Assembly: GCF_034190915.1 (NCBI RefSeq) | Contig: NW_026947488.1 | Location: 1,374,501-1,438,500, forward strand | Direction: 5' to 3' | Source: Cavia porcellus | Lineage: Eukaryota; Chordata; Mammalia; Rodentia; Caviidae | Length of the DNA: 64,000 bases | Part shown: in pieces, positions 1-10,815 of the stretch | Numbering within the stretch: position 1 is the first letter of the stretch | Layout of the letters: every line of letters starts with the position of its first letter | Notes under the pieces: generated by a model | What the model saw: the letters and a program-made list of their open reading frames with translations, nothing else | The model's database searches: none | What the model was told of the DNA's origin: nothing | Program-made: the position numbers and the translations under genes

Positions 1-709
1 ACAGAAGTCACACCGTGAGCAAGGTAGCCCTGTTCATGCTTTGCAAGGACTTCCCAGCACCTGACCGTATGCGTGGTGTCCTCTAAGGAAGGACTAGCAG
101 AGGGTGGCACTCGCCCAGGGGAGGGCAGGTCCTGAGCCGCTTTCCCCAGCTTCACAGGGACCCTGTCCTGGCCCACAGTTCTAGAGAAGTCGAGCCCCTG
201 TATCTACCAGGGCATGTGCCCACAGTAGGAAGGACATAGCCACAGGGGGTGAAAAGAGCCCCACAAAGACCACATGATGCTGTTGCTATGACAACATGGC
301 AGACCCAGAGAGGGGAGCAGGGCTGGGCAAGGGGCTGGGGACACTGAAGGGGTGCAGAGTGCTTTTCTGGGGACAAAGGGGTGTACAGCGCCCCCCTGGG
401 GATGGAGGAGAACAGAGCGTCCTTCAGGACCAGAGAGATCCACAGTGGACCGAGGAGATGGTCATACAGTTTGGAATGCATGGTGGCCAGCTTCTGCATG
501 GCCACTGTGAATGGGTGAGCCAGGTGGCACCGGACAGAGCCACAGAGATATTCCGGGGCTTGGGGCAGTGACCTCGGCCATGGGCCAGGCAGGGGTGGAT
601 GCTGTGGTCAGAAGAGGACACCCAGGGTCAGAGAGACAGGGATGGTCAGAGATGGCTGGTGCCAGGCCCTGAAGGGAGGGCAGGGCAGGGACCACCAACA
701 CCCACCCAC
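1..709 (-). other. COL20A1 intron 10 (5' part), no exon seen
   Basis: Both strands were read for a third fibronectin III half-domain and none was recognised. The open frames here lack the Trp, Tyr and Leu positions of the fold. I treat the stretch as intron that continues beyond the window. Confidence 0.6.
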
Positions 710-839
710 CTGTGGTTGCCAGGCCACGAAGACCCTTGCCGACCCCGCCCTCATAGACGGGCAGTACTGACACCAGGTACTCAGTGCTGGCGGTCAGGTT
801 CTGAAGCTCTACGGATGCAGCAGAGCCTTCCACCACCAC
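710..839 (-). CDS. COL20A1: COL20A1 coding exon 10 (fibronectin III-2, second half)
   Basis: This exon of 130 nt encodes VVVEGSAASVELQNLTASTE to GLRGLATT, with the Tyr-Leu-Val-Ser-Val strand of a fibronectin III fold. The donor GTGGGT is at 709. It is the last COL20A1 exon that I can find before the left edge. Confidence 0.92.
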
Positions 840-3800
840 CTGAAACAGCACCCAGACTGGGCAGGGCACAGAGCAGGGCACTGTTCCCTGAGGGGTTTGG
901 GGCCATGTGTGTCTCCGCACTGGTGCAGTCTACCACCAAGCACAGTGGCACCTGCTGAGGCGCAGGTGGGTGGGACAATCAACACAGCCAGCCACGTGGC
1001 TACCTGTCCTGTCAAGGCCACCTCCCTGGGCCTCAGCCCTCGGCCACCTCCTCTGGCCTGCTCTGCCCCATGGTGCCCACATGCACCCCTGCCCTGTCTC
1101 CACTCCAGCCGTCCTTTCTCAGGGTGACCTGGCTACGTGGGCCTGTAATCCCAACACAGCTACAATTCTCAGAGCCCTTCCCAAGGTGTGGCTGGCCGGG
1201 TTCCTGCAGCTGCCCTGGCTCTGTGTGGGTGAACCCAGCAGGGTCCCCCAAGCCAGAGAAGCTGGTGCCACTCACTTCCTGGCGGGCGCCACCCCTGGAA
1301 GGCCACCACACAATGAGATACTCGAGGGGTGGCTGAGGAGCCGGGGTCCAGGACACACGGATGCTGGAGGGGGTGACCTGGCCCAGCACCAGGCTGGTGC
1401 ACATGGGGAGGGCATCCAGGGCTGGAGCAGCTGGGGCCAGGGTGGTTGCGGGTGGAAAGTGGTGGTCTGGGCCCCAGCTCAGCTTGCAGACCCGTGGAGG
1501 CCAGGCAGACCCTCGAAGCGTGCCACGCAGGAGCCCCAGCTTCCGTGTCCCTCTGTCCCAAGTGCTGGGCAGGCCTGGCAGCATCCCTGCTCCCTCACCG
1601 GCGGCCCTGCTCAGGCTCCAGCCTTGGATCTTCTGGCAGATGAGGCGGCTGAGTAGGCCAGCGAGCGTGGCCAGCTGAGGGAAGTCCAGCACGTTGTGGA
1701 CGGTGATGTCCTGCGGCTGGGATGCCAGGAGCTTCAGCTCAGCCTCGTCGGCATTCTTCACACCTGCTCAGGTGGAGAGTGGCAGGTGTGCAGCCAGCCC
1801 CGTGTGCACCCTCATCCTACTCACAAACAGGACTGTGGGGTGGGCTGCTGAGTGCCCAAGAGCCTGTGAGAGAGGGCCTAGGGCCAAGGGAGGCCCACGT
1901 GCTTGAGCCACGCTAGGCCAGGTGGCCACGTGGGTGCTGGATGGAGGGCTTGTGGGTGAGGATGTCTGGGAGATCCCCGGACACCCCGAAATCTAGGGCT
2001 CCTGCTGGGGGACAGAACTGATGAGTGGCTTGTACATCAAGTGTGCCCATGGCCTGGAGGCAAGAGACTTGCCAGACACAGGAGGCAAAGGGGCAGTGGC
2101 CCGGCAGGGACCAGCCTAAGGGGCACAGGAGCAGCTGGGTTGGGGGGTTCAGCAGATGATGCCAAAAACTGACACATGTGACAAGGAGCAGGCACGCTGG
2201 TGCCAGGCAGGTGGCTGGCCCCACGTGCAGCTGTCCTGGCTCCGAGGCCAAGCACCACCTGCCACCTGGTGAGGGGAACACAGGTACAAACGCCCATCTG
2301 CTGTCCAGAGCCCACGGGCTGCAAGGACCTACCCAGAACCAAGGCCTGTATGGGGCTCACCCACGGTGAAGACCTCGATGTCCAGGCCTTTGAGGACACG
2401 TGCGGCCGTGAGCACGTCATCCTGGGACTTGCCATCCGTCACCAGGATCAGCAGGTGGGCTGCCTTCAGACGGAGCCCCGATGCAGGCTTCAGGTTCTGC
2501 CCCATCACGTGGTGCAGGGCCAGGCCTTGGGAGCAGGAACCAAGTGACAGGCAGTGACCTGCACCACCACCTCGGGGCCTCTGCTCAGCTCTGTACTGGG
2601 GTCTCTGTCTACCACCAACAGAGCTGGCTGCCAGCTGGGGGTCAGGGATGGCTCTTCCACTCTCGGGAGTACTTGTGACCAGGGAAGGCCACACCCAGCC
2701 CCCTGGGGGACACCTCTGAGGCTGGCAGCCCCCTGGGGAGGGCAAGGCACACAGTGGGAGGAGCTACTTGCTGTCAGCTGGGTCCCAGCAGAGGCCTGTA
2801 CTTTTCCTTTGAAACACACGGGGTGGTTTGGCCTCTGTGGGGCTGCAGCTTAGGCTCCGTCTCTGCAGCCTCATGCGGGCTTTCAGGTCCCACAGGGGCT
2901 TAGGAAGGTTGGGCAGCAGGAAGCAGCGGGGCTTCTGCACAGCCAGACCCTTGAGGGCAGGGAGGACACGAACCTGTGAATGTGTTTCCTCCCTTGTATT
3001 GAAGGCTGCGCACAGCAGCCAGCACCTCCGCCCTGGTGTGGAAGGAGTTCAGGTCCCACTCGGTCTGGGGGTCTCCGCTGTACTGAGTCAGGCCTGGGGG
3101 AGGGCCGGGTGCTGGGCTCAGTTTCCAGGGTCGGGCTTTACTTGAGACTGCCCAGGGCCACACTGCACACAGCTGCCGACAGCAGCCTGGTCCTTCGGAG
3201 CCCAGAGGGGCCCCTATTCCAGCACACCAGGCGAGCAGCCCTGGCTGGGGCAGGGACAGCTGCAGACCCATGCAGACCACATGGGTTGGGTCAGCAGGGA
3301 TCTTTCCGTCTGGCTGCGTGATGAGCCCCAAGAGGCTGCCATACTTCCCAGCCCTTCTCCGGAGGAGCTGCTGGGTTCGGTACCCACCTACTTGGACCTG
3401 ACCTGGCCCAATTTCAAAGGGTGAGATGACGCTGGCCAGAAAGTCTTTGACTAGCTGGAAGTGGCTGTGGCCGATGCTCCAGGATCCGTCCACTAGGAAG
3501 ACCATGTCGGCAGGCACAGGAGGTGTGCAGCGGAACTGGGTGCCAACTGGGCAGGCAAGCAGTGGGGCAGGTGAAGGGCCACGGCCTCCACAGTCCTCTG
3601 GGCCACTCTGGGCCTGGTCCCAAAGGACCACCTCCCAGGGTTTGGTAGCTGGGGTCTGCTCTTTGGGGAACAGGGACCCTGAGGACATCGGGTCCCCCAG
3701 GCTTAGAAAATCCCAAATAGACTCTCATCAATGGACTCAGCCTCTCTGGTGTTCCCAAAAGTGGGGTGTTGCCAGCCTTGGCTTCAGGGGCTACATGTGC

Positions 3801-6800
3801 CCTCAGTAGCTGCCTGCCAGGTACACAGGCCACCAGCAGCACAGCATTGCCTCCCCGGCCAAGCAACCTCCCCCCACAGGCCCAGCAGCCCTGGGTAGGG
3901 TTCACTTCTGAGACCACTTTAGACAGAGGTGGGGAGGGGCTGGGGCTGCCTAGCAGCTCCTGGCTGCAGCTTCCATGTCCTGATGTCCTGGAGCTGTTTG
4001 GAGACCACACCCCCAATCCCCTGACCCGGGCAACACCCCCATATCTGTGCACACCGCTCCTTAGTACCAGAGTGACTCTCGAGCCTGGTCAGAGCGGCAA
4101 GGGCAACCTGGGCTCAGACAACCTCCTCACCCGGAGAAAGAGGATCCGCCCTGTCCTTGAGGCCCTCTCCTGAGAGGGCCAGTGCCCACGCCTGGGGACA
4201 GTGGCGGCTCTTTTGGCTCCAGGTCTGGTGGAGAAAGCAGGGACCTCTTTGGGGACCCTAATCTGAAGAGGAAGTAAAGTCATCGAGGACAGAGCAGCCC
4301 CTCACCTGGCTCCTCTCTCCCTCCAGCAGGGGCCACTGTATGGCTCTGTCTTGTCGGGTCTAGGGTCTGCTGAGTGGGCTCCTCCAGCTGCTCCCCACCT
4401 GTGCCGGGGGCTCCTGGAAAGAGGAGCGGGGTCACAGCTGTGACTTCTCACCTCCCATACCCAGGCTGGGGCTCCCCAGTGCCTGGCTGGAGGGACCTGG
4501 GGGCCGAGAGTCCAGCCTGAGTTAAAGCTGCGGAGCATGAGGTCAGCTGTGAACAAGGACTTCCTGGCTACAGGGCAGGAGGCCCACGAAGCTCTGGGTG
4601 CCCCTCCTCTCCGCAGCTCACTCTCACTCCGCCCTGCTCCACCAAGGATGGGAGGCTCTTGGCTTGGGACAAAGGTGCCTCTAGGCTCAGGTGTCTGCCT
4701 GGGGTTCGGGGCCCCCATATGGTACAGGGTGGGCTTCAGGGCTGCCCCCAGGGGCCTCTGGCCGCTCCTGCTCTTCAGATCCTCAACTGCAAAGAGAAGG
4801 CAGGGCCGTCAGGAAAGGGACTGAGGGCCCTGGCTCCATCAATGCCCGGGGCACAGCTATAGGTTCCAGGGAGGTGGGCAGGAAATAAGACCCCAGGACA
4901 CTTGTGTGCGAGCTGGGACCTGAACCCAATGCCCAGCCCCGCCCAGATTGGTCACTCACACCCACCCTGGCTGGGGTGGGGAGAACCGAGGACTCACTCA
5001 TGAAATCCCTCCGCGCCAGCAGGATGGGCTCGGAGCTGGTGAGCTCAAATATCTGCAAGGTGTAGCCTTTGGAGGGGTTCAGGCCCCCGACTGTGGCCTT
5101 GGTGGTCTTGGTGGTCAACATCACTTCCTGCTCTGAGTCTCCTGGGGTGGGTGAGAGAGCTATTAGGGCTGCCAGCATGGGTACACATGCATGTTCATGT
5201 GCATGTGTGTGTGCACACACGCACAGGACAAGTGTCTCAGGTCTTCCCCGTTTCTTCACCTTGAGGTCAGAGGAAAGAAAGAGAACCAGGAGCTGATGAT
5301 TGGGGCCCCTGGCAGGAAGTGTGCTTTCTCACACTCCCCAGGGCCTCCATGGGGCTGTGCAGCTCTACCATCTAAAGACAGAGACGGGTGTGTGTGTGTG
5401 TGTGCGTGTGTGTAGGTTTAGCTCAGTGGCATAAGTGCCTGCCTTGCAAGCAGGCAGTCGTGAGTTCAATCCCCGGTATTGATAAAAAGGAAGAAGACAA
5501 AAAAAAAAAAAAAAAAAAAGACAGAGACGGATTTGAGTGCTCAGCAGTGGTTCCCAAGAGGACCCTCAGAGGATGGAGCCAGGGCGCCAGCATCAGACAC
5601 GAGGCTTCTCCTCTGGGCCCACCCTGTGCAGTGCAGGGAAGCAGGCCTCCGCCCTGTACCAGCTTGGTTGGGGCGGGGAGACACGGGCAGGAAGGCCCGC
5701 TGCTCTCGGAGCACACAGAGCCGGTGAGGCAGGTTTACACCTAGTACCAGCCCCAGGCTGCACACATGTGTACCATGAGGTTCACAGCCTCAATACCCCA
5801 CTCTGTAGGTGTGGAACCAGGGGCCCTAAGGACTGGCCACACCGCTAAGCAGCGACAGGACCAGATTTAGACCCCTGTCTCCCCCACTCCGGACCAGACA
5901 CGTGTGAGTCGCGCTGAGCATGACGAGGTGGCCAGGGTACCAGGGCGCCACCTTGGGAACGGGTTAACACTGTCACTGGGGACATGGGACATGTCTTGGT
6001 ACCAGGAGCTTCACCCCGCTTTTCCTCTTTGTCTTGTTTCTGCCCACCGTGCTCCCACACAGCCGCAGTGCCCCCAGGACTGACGCCGGGCTCTGGGACT
6101 CCAGCTCCTGGAAGCTCAAGGGTCCACGTTCACCAGCACCCGTCTGTGGGCTGCACAGCAGTGAAGCAAATGGACTGGGATGTGCGCCCCACACAGATCT
6201 GTCTCTGACAACTGACTCCGATAACAAAAGTGCTCTGCAAAATCTGATGCAGACGCGGCACTGGATGCTGGAACATGTGTTACGAGTTCTTACATCCACC
6301 AGCGTGGTCACTGAGGAAGGGCCGGTGAACACATGCCCGACAAGCTGGGGACACAACACGCACTGACCACTCCTATCTTTGCACAAAAGGACACAGCAGA
6401 CTACACAAGTACCCCTGCCGGGCACAGCAGGGGCGACCCAGTGCCACTGAGGAAGACCTGTCACAAACACACAGCTGAGTCTGACCAGGCTGCCGGGACC
6501 TGGCTGCCCTGTAGGAGGAAGCCCCCACTTCAGACAAGAATGTGAGCCTCTTGTTTCTTCAGTAAGTAAAGCTCAAGGGAGAGGGACAGAGGAAAAACAG
6601 TTGCCACAGACACAGGAACAAAGGAAGGAGAAGAGCCAGCTCTTTCAGGATCCCAATTCACACCAGTCAATCACAAAGAGCCCAGAAATGTAAAGGCAAC
6701 TAAATATTTAATGAGTGTAGTGAGGTCACTTTTTAGTCTTTTAGAGAAACATACTGAAATGGTTACAGACAGGATCTGATGGTGTCTAGGACTTGCTTTT

Positions 6801-9800
6801 AATACAACACATGGACGGGGTGGGCAGAGAGACGTGAAGCAGTCTCGCCATATGCTGGTAGCCATTGACGTTAAATCTCTGCTAATGTAGGCTTCATGAC
6901 ACGGAGCTGTCTCCTCTGCGTGTGTTTAAATTTTTCCATAAAAGTCAGCTCAGAAGACAAAAAAGGAGAAAACAAAAATTTATAACAAGTAGCACAAAAA
7001 GAAAACAAGCAGGAAGATTGTAGATTAAACTTGGGTCACTAATTTTGCTGATATAAATGGATAAAACATTTCAGTTAAAAGACAAAGATTTTGCTGATGG
7101 AAAAACAATGCCCAGTTGTGCCGCTTAGAACAGAGAAAGGTTAAGGGCCTAAGAATGGAAAAGCTGCTTACTGCAAACACTACCGCAGGCAGAAAACAAG
7201 GGAAGACGCAGGGAAGTGAGAGCAGGGCTCCCCTCCCTGCTGGGAAGACGCCGCTGCCAGCGTGCGCAGCCACAAGTTCGGGGCCAGCCTGGGCCCTGCG
7301 CTGAGACTGAGCCTCAGAAAACCGAAACTGAAAACAGGAAAAAATAAAAAATAATCAACTGTGAGGATAGAAAGCTAAATCCAATGAGAGTAAAAGGAAA
7401 TAAAAAGACAAAATTGATGAAATCAAGCCAGATAATGAATGCCTTAACAAAGCCAAAAGGAGCTTTATTAGAAGACTGATAAAATAGATAAACCTCTAAA
7501 CTGCTGATAATAAAAACAGACACGATTCAAGTAACCAGGAACAAAAGGGGGCATAACCACCGACCTCACAGATGTTCAGAAAATCAAAGTAACAGGGCAG
7601 TTTACACCAAGTCATCTGAAATACAAATTCCTAGGAGAAACCGACTTAGCAAACCTGACCGGAACTGTAGAGATCTGAACACTGTCTATCTCTGGAGAGG
7701 ACTTGGCTCGCTCAAAGCTGCACACACCAGGCTCAGGAGTCACCCCTAAGAGACACACGCACGCCCGTGTTCACAGCAACAGAGCTCATTGACAACCACG
7801 AAAGCCACCTGCCTGAGCGTCCTCCATTGGGTGAGTGGACAAAGAGAGGCAGTACTCACACACTGGGGCACAGTGCTGTAAGGAGGGCAAACCTGAGTCA
7901 TCTGTGGGGAAATGGATGCACCTGGAGACCATGTTAACTAAGTGAGAACAATTCAGGTCCAAAAGCTTAAATACTGCATGGTTTCCCTTATTATGAGACA
8001 TCTAAAGCACAAGTCGTTAAGGAGCAAAATAGGCCAGGTGTCTGGCGCGTGCCTGAAATCCCAGCACTCAGGAGGCTGAGGCAGGAGGCTCCCTATGAGA
8101 TTGAGACCACCCTGGCTACATAATGAGTTCACGGTCAGTTTGAACAACAGTCAGATCCCATCTCAAAACCACCCCAAAAAAACAAAAAACAAAACAACAC
8201 CCCTGCCCAAAGAAAACAGAAGGAAAATAAAAGCTAGATAACAGGAAACAGAAACAGACCTTTTGTGAATGGGATCCTTCCCATTTCCTAGAGACAGGAA
8301 GCGGAGGGAAAGGGTGAAGAAGGAACCGAGGTCTGTTGTGTCCACTCACCACCCCGGCAGGAGTGCAGTTACTGAGCAGTATAGACAAACACAAAGACCA
8401 GAAGGAAGGAAAAGGAGCGCAGAGCTGCGCCCGAGGGGATGCTGGGCTGCAGGCTGTGGCACACAGCTGGGGAACCGCCGGGAGCGGCCAGCCCAGGAGC
8501 CTTACCTGCCGTGGGCGTCACCTGCACCAGGTAGCCCAGGCCACCACCCCGAGGCTCCCGCCACTTCATCTGCAGCCGGTCCTCAGGCAGCACTGCCAGC
8601 CTCAGCCGGCCACCTCCTGCACACCAGCGCAAAGTGTCAGGATGGACTCCACGCACCCAGCGTGATGCCCCCCCATCCCAGCCAGCTGGGGCCCCAGGAC
8701 CTGTCCCAAGGCTGAGAAGCACAGTTGGGGCCTGGGACTCTGAAGAAGCATGACCCGGTGTGACACTGGGGGAGGCCCTGGTGTCTAGGAAAGGTGAGCC
8801 TGTGTGGACGGGGAATGTGCCCCTCCTCAGGGTCCTTGGTGACAGCGCCACAGGGCAGCGTCCGTGAGAGGATGCCTCATTCCAGTCCAGGGGCTTCCTC
8901 ATGCCTGGGCAGTCAGCCTGGGGCCAAGGCAGCCAGCGCTCGCAGGGCAGGCAGTATGGGCACAGGGCTGCCAACCTGCCAGGGCCTCGGCTTTCCCAGC
9001 TAGAAGTGGAAAAGCTGTGGGGCCACTGCAGCCCCTCTCTGCCACCTCCACAACACTAGGCTGCCATCTCCAGGCCACCCTGGCAGAAAGCACGTGCACA
9101 TGGTGGCCACATGTGCGTCGCTGTGTGTGTGCAGCCTTAGCCCTCATCTGGGGGGCTGCTGTGGTGAGAGGCGAGGTGCTGCCCTCAGCCAGCTGGGAGG
9201 AGCAGGGCAAAGTGGGGCCTGAGCCTGACCTCTGGAGGCTCTGTAATGGGCAGCTATTTTGGGAATGGGGACAGAGAGGGGTCTCTTCTGGCCACTCCAC
9301 TGTGAGCTGGGGTACAGGGTGAGAGCGGGGCTGGGATGGCTGCAACAGACACAAGGAGCCATTCAGAGGCGGAAGCAGCTGTGCAGCTCCGGATGGGGCC
9401 CAGCTGCTCTGAGAGGAGCCCGCTGAAAGGCTGGAATGTGCTGGGGACAGGCGGGGGCTTTGCAGAGCCAGATGTGGGCAAGGTCCCCACTCCCTCCCAT
9501 GAAGAGCCCTCTGTTTCTCTGCTCTGGCCTGACATGCTGGGGTGGGGGCTTTGGGAAGAGCCCCGTGGTGCCCGCTCCCTGGCCCCTGCTGCAGCTACCT
9601 CAGCCCTTCTTGGGTTCCACAGACCCAGGGGGCACCAGTGGCCCGGCAGCCCTTGGCATGCTGCACCCTGGCCAGGGAGAAATGCAGTTGGCTCTGCCCG
9701 TGGTAGAACCCCTTTGAGCTCAGCCCAGACTGCCAGTGGTGGCTTCCATCTCACTGAAACCTCACTGCCTCCCCTGTCAGGTTATGCCAAGGCCAGGGGC

Positions 9801-10544
9801 TGGCCGACCCAGGTGACAGGTAGGGGGGCTGGACAGACTGGAGGACAGACTGGAGACAGAACAGACTGCCAGGGTCCAGGCTGGACCTGGCCCAGGGACC
9901 TGCCACTCTGAGGGCTACATAGTGGGAGAGGTATTCATAATCCAGACAGTGCCAGCCCCTGGAGGTGACTCAGACACACAGATTGACAGGGAGGAGGTTC
10001 CACCAAGAGCAAAGCTGCTGCATGGAGACATGCACCAAAGAGGGAAGCCAGATCGTGACAGGCGTGGATGGCTGGCTCCCCTTGGCAGGAAGCCCCTCCC
10101 AGGGTCTACCTGAGCAGTGTCACCAGGGCAAGGTCTGCTGCACAGCCCTCCGTGGGCGCCCCCAATCCAGCCATGAGGCCCGAGTCGCCCACAGAGGCTT
10201 CCTGCAGGCAAGGGAGGCAAACAGAAGCTGAGCTGCCCTGCAGACAGCGGGACTGGGAGGGCCGCTACCTCCGGCTGGGGGAAGTATTCACGGGTGACCG
10301 AGCAGAAGGGAAGACTACAAGGATGAGGTCACGCCGGAAGCCATGAGGATGGCTCGGAGGCCAGATGGCTCCTTCGCTCTGCCTGCCTGTCTGCAGCTTC
10401 ACTAGGGCAGCTCTGGATCGGTGGGCATCCAACCCCCAGGGCCGCTGCCCCCAGAACCCATTGCTTACCTTGTCCCTGCCCATGTGCCAAGACAGCACCC
10501 AGCCACAGCCAGAGGCAGAGGTCGGGGTGGCCCTGGAGTTTCAT
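710..10544 (-). CDS. COL20A1: Collagen alpha-1(XX) chain, 5' part of gene (10 coding exons, runs off the left edge)
   Basis: Secreted FACIT-like collagen of the extracellular matrix; only the N-terminal 456 codons plus one base lie here. Exons, 5' to 3': 10544-10469, 8616-8506, 5141-4998, 4786-4643, 3546-3388, 3093-2974, 2525-2361, 1763-1599, 1430-1276, 839-710; all junctions keep phase. Domain order seen: a signal peptide (residues 1 to about 21, core LCLWLWLGAVLA), fibronectin III domain 1 (about 28-110), a linker rich in Pro and Arg, a von Willebrand A domain (about 165-345) with the metal-binding DGSWS motif at 178-182 and TDGKSQDD later, then fibronectin III domain 2 (about 366-456). The remaining fibronectin repeats, the TSPN domain and the collagen helix expected for the family should lie left of position 1. 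The gene identity rests on my recall of the human protein and on synteny with ARFGAP1. No frameshift or stop was seen in the exons. Confidence 0.93.
1276..1430 (-). CDS. COL20A1: COL20A1 coding exon 9 (fibronectin III-2, first half)
   Basis: This exon of 155 nt encodes LDALPMCTSLVLGQVTPSSI to SRGGARQE with the core strand SIRVSWTPAP. It enters with two bases of a split Ala codon and leaves in phase 0 at a GTGAGT donor (1275). Confidence 0.93.
1599..1763 (-). CDS. COL20A1: COL20A1 coding exon 8 (vWA C-terminal helix)
   Basis: This exon of 165 nt encodes VKNADEAELKLLASQPQDI through LAGLLSRLICQKIQG and a short linker. The donor GTGAGG is at 1598. It closes the vWA domain. Confidence 0.93.
2361..2525 (-). 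CDS. COL20A1: COL20A1 coding exon 7 (vWA domain)
   Basis: This exon of 165 nt encodes LALHHVMGQNL to LDIEVFTVG, with the LILVTDGKSQDD strand and loop of the vWA fold. The acceptor ends CCCAAG, and the donor is GTGAGC at 2360. Confidence 0.95.
2974..3093 (-). CDS. COL20A1: COL20A1 coding exon 6 (vWA domain)
   Basis: This exon of 120 nt encodes LTQYSGDPQTEWDLNSF to YKGGNTFTG. The Gly-Gly-Asn-Thr segment carries the conserved MIDAS threonine of vWA domains. The donor is the less usual GTTCGT, so this junction is the weakest of the gene, but the phase fits. Confidence 0.92.
3388..3546 (-). CDS. COL20A1: COL20A1 coding exon 5 (vWA domain start, MIDAS motif)
   Basis: This exon of 159 nt encodes QFRCTPPVPADMVFLVDGSW and onward to PFEIGPGQVQVG. 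The DxSxS metal-ion-dependent adhesion motif is intact (Asp178, Ser180, Ser182). The donor GTGGGT is at 3387 and the exon leaves in phase 1. Confidence 0.95.
4643..4786 (-). CDS. COL20A1: COL20A1 coding exon 4 (linker between fibronectin III-1 and vWA)
   Basis: This exon of 144 nt encodes a low-complexity linker with Pro, Arg and Ser that starts EDLKSR. The reading frame is open and both splice phases fit (TT at the start, a single G at the end), although the donor GTGGAG is weak. The linker sequence is poorly conserved in this family, so exact borders rest on phase and splice sites. Confidence 0.8.
4998..5141 (-). CDS. COL20A1: COL20A1 coding exon 3 (fibronectin III-1, second half)
   Basis: This exon of 144 nt encodes DSEQEVMLTTK through LLARRDFM, including the SKGYTLQIFEL strand typical of the second half of a fibronectin III fold. 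The donor GTGAGT lies at 4997. The split codon joins A to TT of the next exon, giving Ile. Confidence 0.93.
5374..5530 (+). mobile_element. ID-like tRNA-derived SINE with TG-repeat head and target-site duplications
   Basis: A 14-nt direct repeat (AAAGACAGAGACGG) flanks the element at 5374-5387 and 5517-5530. Inside are a (TG)n stretch, a tRNA-like body with A box TAGCTCAGTGG and B box GAGTTCAATCC, a short unique tail and an A-run. The normal GGGGCTGGGGA head seen in the other copies is missing and TG repeats stand in its place. It lies in COL20A1 intron 2. Confidence 0.9.
6690..6960 (+). mobile_element. Ancient L1 3'-end fragment
   Basis: The stretch from about 6770 to 6950 resembles old mammalian L1 3' tails: a lightly conserved CAGGATCTG start, a GCCATATGCTGGTAGCCATTG core and a final TTTAAATTTTTCCATAAAAG. 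It is diverged and the class is from memory only. It lies in COL20A1 intron 2. Confidence 0.5.
7330..8005 (+). mobile_element. Degraded L1 fragments (ORF2-like, then 3' part)
   Basis: Bases 7330-7680 are A-rich and read like the L1 ORF2 sense strand, for example AAATTGATGAAATCAAGCC, GATAAACCTCTAAACTGC and GAACAAAAGGGGGCAT. Bases 7745-8005 resemble an L1 3' region (CAACAGAGCTCATTGACAAC, AAATGGATGCACCTGGAGAC, AACTAAGTGAGAACAATTCA). Stops and indels interrupt all frames, so nothing here is coding. Confidence 0.6.
8029..8185 (+). mobile_element. B1-like SINE
   Basis: The element shows the 7SL-derived signature CCCAGCACTCAGGAGGCTGA followed by GGCAGGAGG, a TGGCTACATAATGAG segment and an A-rich tail. 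It lies directly after the L1 fragments in COL20A1 intron 2. Confidence 0.8.
8506..8616 (-). CDS. COL20A1: COL20A1 coding exon 2 (fibronectin III-1, first half)
   Basis: This exon of 111 nt encodes the strands around RLRLAVLPEDRLQMKWREP and ends before the loop at VTPTAG. The acceptor is a CAG ending at 8617 and the donor is GTAAGG. It enters in phase 1 and leaves in phase 1, as is usual for fibronectin III exons. Confidence 0.93.
9691..9895. repeat. Direct repeat copy A (COL20A1 intron 1)
   Basis: About 205 nt matching 10607-10815 at roughly 85-90 percent by eye, in the same orientation. Shared blocks include CTCAGCCCAGACTGCCAGTG and GGTTATGCCAAGGCCAGGGG. This copy sits inside COL20A1 intron 1, and the other sits just upstream of exon 1. 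Confidence 0.9.
10469..10544 (-). CDS. COL20A1: COL20A1 coding exon 1 (start codon and signal peptide)
   Basis: The start ATG is at 10544-10542. The 76 nt encode a short basic and polar head followed by a Leu/Trp-rich hydrophobic core, as in a cleavable signal peptide. The donor is GTAAGC at 10468. The exon leaves one base, G, which completes a Gly codon with exon 2. No other in-frame ATG with a hydrophobic core lies nearby, which supports this start. Confidence 0.85.
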
Positions 10545-10606
10545 GTTGTGCGGCCTATGAAAGAAGGGGCCACAGCACCTCATCTCTGCCCACCCGGGGC
10601 CTCAGG

Positions 10607-10815
10607 CTCTGCTTGTGGTAAAGCTCTTTTGAGCTCAGCCCAGACTGCCAGTGGTGGCTTCTGTCTCACTGAAACCTCACTGCCTCCCCGTGTCAGGTTA
10701 TGCCAAGGCCAGGGGCTGGCCAACCCAGGTGACAGATGGTGGGGGTTCCCCAAGCCAACAGGTGGACAGGCTGGAGACAGAGCAGCCTACCAGGGTCCAG
10801 GCTGGACCTGGCCCA
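10607..10815. repeat. Direct repeat copy B (COL20A1 upstream region)
   Basis: Second copy of the repeat at 9691-9895. It lies 63 to 271 nt upstream of the COL20A1 start codon, so it probably covers the 5' UTR or the core promoter. Copy B carries a small extra block (GTTCCCCAAGCCAACAGG area) compared with copy A. Confidence 0.9.

Noticed and set aside
152..621. Possible third fibronectin III exon of COL20A1
   Set aside because: The overlapping minus-strand frames lack the conserved Trp, Leu and Tyr pattern and have no fitting phase-1 acceptor.
5800..6600. Additional COL20A1 exon
   Set aside because: Exons 2 and 3 join in phase without it, and no frame here resembles fibronectin III.
7330..7680. 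Active L1 ORF2
   Set aside because: Stops and gaps break all frames; it is an old fragment.
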